Below, one piece after another: positions 6,517 through 11,834 of a DNA stretch of 16,157 nucleotides. Location: positions 1 through 16,157 of the forward strand of contig CAZXFG010000015.1 in the NCBI GenBank assembly GCA_964640515.1, read 5' to 3'. How positions within the stretch are numbered: position 1 is the first letter of the stretch; every line of letters begins with the position of its first letter. Source of the stretch: CAZXFG01 sp964640515. Lineage in GTDB: Bacteria > Patescibacteriota > Patescibacteriia > Magasanikbacterales > GWA2-37-8. Below the pieces are notes generated by a model. The model made no database searches and had not been told where the DNA came from. It saw nothing but the letters and a program-made list of their open reading frames with translations. A program made the translations under genes and the position numbers.

Positions 6517-8076
6517 ATGTCTAACTACACCCCCATCATCGGATTGGAGATTCATGTGGAATTAAAAACCAAGAGCAAAATGTTTTGTTCTTGCGCGAAC
6601 AATCCGGATCGCGACGCGCCTAACTCCCACATCTGTGAAATCTGCCTGGCTCACCCGGGCACATTACCTGTACCTAACAAAACAGCCATTGCCTGGACTG
6701 TAAAAATTGCGAAAGCCCTGGGTTGCCGGATTAACGAGCTTTCCAAATTTGACCGCAAACACTACTTCTACCCTGACCTGCCCAAGGGATACCAAATATC
6801 CCAGTACGACCAACCCATCAGCGAACACGGTTTTGTTGATTTAAAATTTTTGACTGGAAAAAACTTTCGTTCGGATTGCCGAATCAAAATTACCCGGGTG
6901 CATTTGGAAGAAGACACGGCNNNNNNNNNNNNNNNNNNNNNNNNNNNNNNNNNNNNNNNNNNNNNNNNNNNNNNNNNNNNNNNNNNNNNNNNNNNNNNNN
7001 NNNNNNNNNNNNNNNNNNNNCAAAGCGCGGCTGAAGCCAAAACCTATTGCCAAGAATTGCAGATGATTTTACGCTATCTGAAAGTCAGCGACGCGGATAT
7101 GGAAAAAGGACACATGCGTTGTGAAGCCAACATCTCTTTGCAGGAGACCGGCAAATTTGAAATTATAGATGGGTTGATCAAACCGCTCTCCGGATATGTT
7201 CTTAACCCTAAGATAGAATTAAAAAATATCAACTCTTTTCGCGCTATTGAAAAAGCCATAGATTACGAAACTAAACGCCAAGGCGAATTATTAAATAAAA
7301 AACAGACTTGGGGTCCGGAAACACGCGGTTGGGATGATGACCTTGGCGAAACAATACTCCAACGAGCCAAAGAATCTTCGGCTGACTATCGGTATTTCCC
7401 CGAACCGGACATCCCGCCTTTCCATCCTCTAAAAATCGCAGGTAAAATCAGTCTGCCGGAATTGCCTTTTGCCAAACGCGAAAGATTTCATACCGAGTTC
7501 GGCTTTTCCTATGCTGATGCTTTTTTGCTTACATCTGATCAAGCTTGGTCGGAATATACCGAACGAGTGATGAGTGAACTCATGGACTGGCTGCACAGCT
7601 TGCCGGAAACAGAAGAAATGACCGAGGAACTGACTCTTAATAAAAAACAGGAACTGGCCAAGCTGGCTGGCGGCTGGCTGACTTCCAAACTGATGGGTGT
7701 CATGGCCGAACGCAAGATTGATATTCGAGTGTTGAAATTAAAACCGGAAAATTTCTCCGAATTAGTGGCTTTGATTTATGCCGGACGGGTCAATTCCACC
7801 AACGCGCAAAAAATCCTGGCCGAAATGTTGGATTCGGGAGTAGATATGGACCCCACGCATATCATGGAAGATAAGGGCTACGGCCAAATTGCTGACGAGG
7901 GCAAACTAGGGGCCATAATAGATGAAGTAATCAAGAGTAATCCTAAACAGGCAGAACAATTTAGGGCTGGAAAAGAGCCGATTTTGCAGTTTCTCAAGGG
8001 CATGGTGATGAAAGCCACCGAGGGCTCGGCCGATCCGAATGTGGCCGAAAAATTACTGCGAAAAAAATTGAAATAA
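6517..8076 (+). CDS. gatB: Aspartyl/glutamyl-tRNA amidotransferase subunit B (interrupted by 100 N)
   Basis: GatB activates and amidates Glu-tRNA(Gln) and/or Asp-tRNA(Asn) within GatCAB. The opening 'YTPIIGLEIHVELKTKSKMF' and zinc-type cysteines C24-x-C26 and C40-x-x-C43 ('CLAHPGTLPVPN') are typical. 'HYFYPDLPKGYQISQYDQPI' is a strong GatB signature. Downstream are 'MEKGHMRCEANISLQ' and 'VLNPKIELKNINSFRAIEKAIDYETKRQ'. The C-terminal YqeY-like domain ends 'FLKGMVMKATEGSADPN'. The apparent length is 519 residues, slightly above normal. The 100-N gap hides the stretch that normally includes the conserved 'VDfNRaGvPL' region; the reading frame matches on both sides. gatA and gatC are not in this window. 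The gene is probably co-transcribed with the membrane protein. Confidence 0.97.
   Translation: MSNYTPIIGLEIHVELKTKSKMFCSCANNPDRDAPNSHICEICLAHPGTLPVPNKTAIAWTVKIAKALGCRINELSKFDRKHYFYPDLPKGYQISQYDQPISEHGFVDLKFLTGKNFRSDCRIKITRVHLEEDTXXXXXXXXXXXXXXXXXXXXXXXXXXXXXXXXXXQSAAEAKTYCQELQMILRYLKVSDADMEKGHMRCEANISLQETGKFEIIDGLIKPLSGYVLNPKIELKNINSFRAIEKAIDYETKRQGELLNKKQTWGPETRGWDDDLGETILQRAKESSADYRYFPEPDIPPFHPLKIAGKISLPELPFAKRERFHTEFGFSYADAFLLTSDQAWSEYTERVMSELMDWLHSLPETEEMTEELTLNKKQELAKLAGGWLTSKLMGVMAERKIDIRVLKLKPENFSELVALIYAGRVNSTNAQKILAEMLDSGVDMDPTHIMEDKGYGQIADEGKLGAIIDEVIKSNPKQAEQFRAGKEPILQFLKGMVMKATEGSADPNVAEKLLRKKLK
6921..7020. other. Assembly gap of exactly 100 N inside gatB
   Basis: A run of exactly 100 undetermined bases, a common scaffolding placeholder length. 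GatB alignment suggests about 29-31 residues are missing, against 33 implied by the gap, so the true gap is probably about 88-100 nt and the gene is likely intact. Confidence 0.99.
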
Positions 8077-8085
8077 TTATCCACA
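8077..8085 (+). promoter_or_regulatory. DnaA box (TTATCCACA) upstream of the guaB-type promoter
   Basis: A perfect match to the consensus DnaA box TTATNCACA, starting directly after the gatB stop codon. It lies exactly 40 nt (start to start) upstream of the -10 hexamer. An identical box at 15479-15487 stands at the identical distance from the carA promoter. Binding by DnaA is inferred. Confidence 0.5.
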
Positions 8086-8094
8086 TCCTGCCAC

Positions 8095-8122
8095 TTTTAC
8101 TCTCTTTCAAGTGTGCTATAGT
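8095..8122 (+). promoter_or_regulatory. Extended -10 promoter driving the guaB leader
   Basis: The extended -10 is TG-C-TATAGT (hexamer 8117-8122). The -35 is weak (TTTTAC, 8095-8100, 16-nt spacer), as is often tolerated with a TGn extension. The predicted start is near 8129, three bases before a short ORF. It must serve guaB, because the terminator downstream ends 2 nt before the guaB ATG and leaves no room for another promoter. Confidence 0.6.
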
Positions 8123-8131
8123 AACTAAGCT

Positions 8132-8176
8132 ATGCCACACTATTACCTAAACAACTCAAACTACCCTCAAGGGTAG
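8132..8176 (+). CDS. Putative 14-codon leader peptide of the guaB attenuator
   Basis: ATG to TAG encodes MPHYYLNNSNYPQG, rich in Asn and Tyr. The ATG is 9 nt after the -10, so the message would be almost leaderless. The stop codon falls in the descending arm of the terminator hairpin, so a ribosome at the stop would block hairpin formation. The carA leader has the same design. Translation is inferred from position only. Confidence 0.35.
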   Translation: MPHYYLNNSNYPQG

Positions 8177-8190
8177 TTTTTTATTTTTTT
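8158..8190 (+). terminator. Intrinsic terminator / attenuator immediately before guaB
   Basis: A perfect 9-bp stem (AAACTACCC / GGGTAGTTT) with a TCAA loop runs into a T-rich tract ending at 8190, two bases before the guaB ATG. It would end transcripts from gatB. Because the only visible promoter for guaB is upstream, it should also attenuate guaB. Confidence 0.85.
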
Positions 8191-8192
8191 CT

Positions 8193-9623
8193 ATGCAACA
8201 TATCCCTATCGCTCTCACCTATGACGATGTCTTAATTATTCCCCGGCGTTCTTCTTTTAAAAGCCGCGACGAAGCGGTGACCAAAACCCGTCTAACTAAA
8301 AAGGTGGGTATAAATATCCCCATCATCAGCGCCAACATGGACACGGTGACTGAATCTGAAATGGCCATCGCCCTCGCCAGACTGGGTGGCATTGGCATTA
8401 TTCATCGCTTCATGACCATTGAAGAAAATGTGGAAGAGATAAAAAGGGTAAAACGCGCCCAACGCTTCATCATCAGCGACCCTTACATGATTGGTCCGCA
8501 AAGCACCATAGAAGCGGCGAAAAAATTCATTGCCGAATGCGGAGTCAGCGGACTTTTGGTGGCTGACTCGGATAAAAAATTATGCGGTATCCTCTCCAGC
8601 CGTGATTTTCTTTTTATAAACGGACACCGATGCGTGGAAGAAATTATGACCCCCCGAGAAAAATTGATTGTCGGACACGCTCACACCACCTTTGAAGAAG
8701 CCAAAATGACCTTGGCGAAAAATAAAATAGAGAAACTGCCCCTGGTAGATGAACAGGACCACATTCTCGGCATTATCACCACTGATGACATAAAACACCG
8801 CGCTGACTACCCGCTCGCCAACACTGATGACCAGGGTCGGCTAATCGTAGGCGGGGCCATTGGCGTGCATGGAGACTATTTAGAACGGGCGCAAGAATTA
8901 ATTAAAGCCGGAGTGGATGTGTTGGTGATAGACATCGCCCATGGGCACTCGGACTTGATGATAAATGCCGTGGCTAAAATGCGTGAAGTCTGCGGTGGAA
9001 CGCAAATTATCGCCGGAAACATCGCCACTGGCGAGGCGGCCCGCGAACTATGCGAGGCCGGGGTGGATGCCATAAAAGTCGGTATTGGGCCGGGCGCTAC
9101 TTGCATTACCAGATTGGTTACCGGTTGTGGCGTACCTCAACTTTCGGCCGTAATGCAATGCGCGGAAGTAGCCAAAAAATATGGGGTGCCGGTAATTGCC
9201 GACGGCGGAATACAAAAATCAGGAGACATCGTGAAAGCCATTGGCGCGGGCGCGGACAGCGTGATGATTGGCGGTATGTTTGCCGGTATTCATGAAAGCC
9301 CCGGGGTAGTCATGTCGCGCGGAGACAGAAAATACAAAGTCTGCCGTGGCAGCGCCAGTTTTGCCGTCGCTCAAAGGAGACAAAACATTAAACAAGAAAG
9401 AAAAGACTTGGATGAAGTGGTAGCCGAAGGCGTGGAATCCCTTGTCCCTTACAAAGGACCTTTGAAAGAACTTATCGGTCAACTGATTGGCGGATTGAAA
9501 TCCGGCATGAGTTACACCAATTCGCACACCATCGCTGAATTACAAAATAATGTGGAATTTATAAGGGTAACAAATGCTGGGTGGAAAGAAAGCGGACCGC
9601 ATGACCTGCAGGAAGTAAAATAG
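8193..9623 (+). CDS. guaB: IMP dehydrogenase / GMP reductase family protein with CBS domains
   Basis: A 476-residue TIM-barrel enzyme with IMPDH architecture. The N-terminal 'TYDDVLIIPRRS' and 'ANMDTVTESEMAIALARLGG' are followed by a CBS pair (about 92-205) and then the barrel with catalytic Cys304 in 'GIGPGATCITR' and 'IADGGIQKSGDIVKAIGAGAD'. It is normally annotated IMPDH (IMP to XMP). Several positions resemble GMP reductase instead: N48 in 'ANMDT', 'IHRF', 'IDIAHGHS', 'FAGIHESPG' and the loop 'RGSAS' (385-389) in place of 'RGMGS'. The catalytic Arg-Tyr dyad of the IMPDH flap aligns without gaps to K400-Q401. The reaction may therefore be GMP to IMP, feeding PurA next door. A divergent IMPDH remains possible. 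The gene lies behind an attenuator-like leader. Confidence 0.9.
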   Translation: MQHIPIALTYDDVLIIPRRSSFKSRDEAVTKTRLTKKVGINIPIISANMDTVTESEMAIALARLGGIGIIHRFMTIEENVEEIKRVKRAQRFIISDPYMIGPQSTIEAAKKFIAECGVSGLLVADSDKKLCGILSSRDFLFINGHRCVEEIMTPREKLIVGHAHTTFEEAKMTLAKNKIEKLPLVDEQDHILGIITTDDIKHRADYPLANTDDQGRLIVGGAIGVHGDYLERAQELIKAGVDVLVIDIAHGHSDLMINAVAKMREVCGGTQIIAGNIATGEAARELCEAGVDAIKVGIGPGATCITRLVTGCGVPQLSAVMQCAEVAKKYGVPVIADGGIQKSGDIVKAIGAGADSVMIGGMFAGIHESPGVVMSRGDRKYKVCRGSASFAVAQRRQNIKQERKDLDEVVAEGVESLVPYKGPLKELIGQLIGGLKSGMSYTNSHTIAELQNNVEFIRVTNAGWKESGPHDLQEVK

Positions 9624-9715
9624 TGTCATTGCGAGGAGGGTGCAACCCGACGAAGCAATCCCCTTGCAAACTAGAGATTGCTTCGTCCCCGCCTAGGCGG
9701 GTCCTCGCAATGACA
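9624..9715. repeat. Palindromic interspersed repeat, copy B (CEERSDEAI family)
   Basis: A 92-bp copy starting at the base after the guaB stop codon, with the same 12-bp ends TGTCATTGCGAG / CTCGCAATGACA. Unlike copy A, it holds two extra small palindromes (GGGTGCAACCC-type and CCCGCCTAGGCGGG), so the copies differ inside while the ends are conserved. Confidence 0.9.
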
Positions 9716-9747
9716 ATCGAAAAATACCAAACGCGAAAATCCATTAC

Positions 9748-9775
9748 TGTCATCCCTGCAAAAACGGGAATCTAG
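9748..9775. repeat. Short palindromic repeat of a second family (TGTCATCCC...GGGAATCTAG)
   Basis: Resembles the widespread bacterial short repeat of the form TCATTCCCGCG-AAA-CGGGAATCTAG, here slightly decayed (CCCTGCAAAAACGGG). It lies between guaB and purA. Confidence 0.6.
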
Positions 9776-9777
9776 TC

Positions 9778-9806
9778 TGTCATTCCGACGACGAAGGAGG
9801 AATCTC
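9778..9806. repeat. Short palindromic repeat of a third family (TGTCATTCCGA...GGAATCTC)
   Basis: Has the form TGTCATTCC-n-GGAATCTC with a CGACGACGAAGGA centre. It follows the previous repeat after 2 nt, so three repeat types are stacked in the 211-nt spacer between guaB and purA. No convincing promoter is seen in the rest of the spacer. Confidence 0.6.
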
Positions 9807-9834
9807 TGTCCAATTCGCGTGAACATCTAATTCT

Positions 9835-11106
9835 ATGAAGCAACAAATCGCTACTATCGTCGGCACCCAATGGGGCGACGAAGGCAAAGGAAAAATCACT
9901 GACTATCTAGCTCGAGATTTTGACTATGTCGTCCGTTTTCAAGGAGGCAATAATGCCGGCCACACGGTCGTCGTGGGCGACAAAACCTATAAACTGCATC
10001 TCATACCGTCTGGAATCCTTTCTCCGGGCACGGTTTCCATTATCGGCAATGGCGTGGTGATTGACCCGCGTGTTTTACTGGAAGAAATTAGTGATTTCAA
10101 AAAGAATGGTCTCATCCCCTATCTAAAAATTAGTGAGCGGGCGCATGTAATTATGCCCTATCACCTGGCCATGGATGGCGGACTTAGTACCGGGCAGGGC
10201 AAACTGGCGGCCGGCAGTACCGGTCGTGGTATCGCGCCGGTCTACGCGGACAAAGCTTATCGCCACGGTATTAGAATGGGAGATTTGTTAGAACCCGATT
10301 TACTCAAAGAAAAACTGGAAAAATCATATTTTTTCAACACCCAGATTTTAAATAAAATTTATCGCCTGCCTTTTGACCGTACTGTTGAGGATATTTACCA
10401 AGAATATCTGGAATACGGCAAAAAATTATCCGGATACATCACTGATACGGAATTAGAACTCTACGAAGCCTACAAACAAGGAAAAAATATCTTGTTTGAA
10501 GGCGCGCAAGGCATGTCATTAGACCCTGACCATGGTATGTACCCACACGGCACGAGTTCCAACAATGTGGCGGGCTATGCTGAAGTGGGCTCGGGCGTGG
10601 GATTGAATTGTCAGAGCCGTATTATCGGCATCATGAAGGCCTATGTGAGCCGAGTGGGTAATAGCCCATTTGTCACCGAGCTCAAAGATGAAACCGGCGA
10701 CCAAATCCGAGCCAAAGGCGCGGAATTTGGCACCACCACCGGCCGTCCCAGACGCATCGGCTGGCTGGATTTGGTGCAAGTTCGTCAATCCGTGCGCACC
10801 AGCGGACTATCGGAAATCGCCATGACTAAATTGGATGTGTTGGGCGGACTATCAGAATTAAAAATCTGCATGGCGTATGAAATAGACGGACAAATCTATA
10901 CGGAAATGCCGGCCAGCTTATCCAAAATCCGCCAAGCTAAACCAGTCTATCAAACCATGCCTGGTTGGGAAGATACCGATGCCACAAGTTACGACACCTT
11001 GCCGCAAAATATGCGGCAATATATTGAATTTGTGGAGAAAAAAATTAATTGTCCGATTACTTTTATCTCCCTCGGACCGCAGAGGGAGAGGACGATTATT
11101 AGATAA
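9835..11106 (+). CDS. purA: Adenylosuccinate synthetase
   Basis: Joins IMP and aspartate using GTP to form adenylosuccinate, the committed step to AMP. The 423-residue protein has the family signature 'GTQWGDEGKGK' (10-20) with catalytic Asp15, 'GGNNAGHTV' with His43, 'AAGSTGRGIAPVYADKAYR', 'LFEGAQGMSLDPDHGMYP', 'GTTTGRPRRIGWLD' and the tail 'ITFISLGPQRERTI'. Small deviations occur in the IMP loop ('HGMYPHGTSSN' for the usual 'HGTYPfVTSSN'), with the contacting Thr retained. Its product is the substrate of the lyase fusion at 11835-13970. It follows guaB on the same strand after a repeat-filled spacer and may be read from the guaB transcript. No Shine-Dalgarno sequence is seen. Confidence 0.97.
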   Translation: MKQQIATIVGTQWGDEGKGKITDYLARDFDYVVRFQGGNNAGHTVVVGDKTYKLHLIPSGILSPGTVSIIGNGVVIDPRVLLEEISDFKKNGLIPYLKISERAHVIMPYHLAMDGGLSTGQGKLAAGSTGRGIAPVYADKAYRHGIRMGDLLEPDLLKEKLEKSYFFNTQILNKIYRLPFDRTVEDIYQEYLEYGKKLSGYITDTELELYEAYKQGKNILFEGAQGMSLDPDHGMYPHGTSSNNVAGYAEVGSGVGLNCQSRIIGIMKAYVSRVGNSPFVTELKDETGDQIRAKGAEFGTTTGRPRRIGWLDLVQVRQSVRTSGLSEIAMTKLDVLGGLSELKICMAYEIDGQIYTEMPASLSKIRQAKPVYQTMPGWEDTDATSYDTLPQNMRQYIEFVEKKINCPITFISLGPQRERTIIR

Positions 11107-11141
11107 CGAAAATTATTCTATAAAAATTTTCTTTTCCCCAA

Positions 11142-11753
11142 ATGTCAGATCATTACAAAAGTCCATATTTAATTTTGAAAGAAGTCGGTGGCCTTATGAA
11201 GGAACATGGCAAAGAAGCCGTCTCTTTCGGCTCTAAATTTCGTGATCAAAGAGAGTTATTTATAGGCTCTCTATTTTCATTAGGGATATCTAGCCGCACG
11301 GGTCGATATAATTGGATACGCAAGACTGAAGAAGACCCTCCGGATGTAGAGTTAGCTTATTTAGAAGATAGCCCCCAGGGCGATATCCGTTGCATCGCTC
11401 AAATGGAAATCGTAGAATTTCAAAAATACTCTAGCAAAAATTTACTTGAAACCTTAAAAACTAAACTTAGAAACTGTTACCCCAAAAAATACTTACTGCT
11501 TTGTTTTATACATTCTAGAAAAGAAATCATATATCCACTTGAACTATCAAATGCAATTAAATTATTAAACCCACAACTAACAGCTATCTACATAATGGCA
11601 AATTGTGAAAAAATTGACGCTAGTGATGATCGAAATATGGAATTAGTGCAGGTCTTTCCAAATTTAGAAAAAGTAAAATTTAACATAACAAAAACAGCAA
11701 ACAGTTGGCCAAAAAATATGTCTCACCGAGCAAAATTAACTAGGGGCGGGTAA
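11142..11753 (+). CDS. Uncharacterised protein, AT-rich, possibly PD-(D/E)xK nuclease-like
   Basis: I do not recognise this 203-residue protein. No signal peptide or membrane segment is evident. The central part reads 'EEDPPDVELAYLED' (63-76), a gap, 'IAQMEIVEF' (85-93), then 'LLETLKTKLRNCYPKKYLLLCF' (100-121). That order (PPD on a strand, an acidic strand, then a helix with K and 'YLLL') resembles PD-(D/E)xK endonuclease-like proteins. The second motif lacks a clear E-x-K, so activity is uncertain. The gene is visibly richer in A+T than its neighbours (about 35% GC in a sampled line against about 55% in purA), suggesting recent acquisition. A TATAAA at 11119-11124 could be its own -10. It converges on the purB fusion, with a shared terminator between them. 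Confidence 0.75.
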   Translation: MSDHYKSPYLILKEVGGLMKEHGKEAVSFGSKFRDQRELFIGSLFSLGISSRTGRYNWIRKTEEDPPDVELAYLEDSPQGDIRCIAQMEIVEFQKYSSKNLLETLKTKLRNCYPKKYLLLCFIHSRKEIIYPLELSNAIKLLNPQLTAIYIMANCEKIDASDDRNMELVQVFPNLEKVKFNITKTANSWPKNMSHRAKLTRGG

Positions 11754-11792
11754 TCTACATACATGGCACACTCGGCAATAACTCTATTCAAC

Positions 11793-11821
11793 AAAAAAAT
11801 CCCTCTCGCAGGGATTTTTTT
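11793..11821. terminator. Bidirectional intrinsic terminator between convergent genes
   Basis: The structure is AAAAAAATCCCT, loop CTCGC, AGGGATTTTTTT. The symmetric A and T tracts let it act on both strands. It lies between the 3' end of the orphan gene and the stop of the minus-strand purB fusion. Confidence 0.85.
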
Positions 11822-11834
11822 ATTTACGAATATC

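Noticed and set aside
9559..9753. Minus-strand ORF with 'GGDEAISSLQ...PPRNDT'
   Set aside because: This is the translation of the palindromic repeat, a common false gene; most of it has no coding support.
11067..11088. Perfect 7-bp hairpin (CTCCCTC / GAGGGAG) near the end of purA
   Set aside because: It lies inside the coding sequence for the conserved 'GPQRER' tail and has no T tract after it, so it is unlikely to be a terminator.
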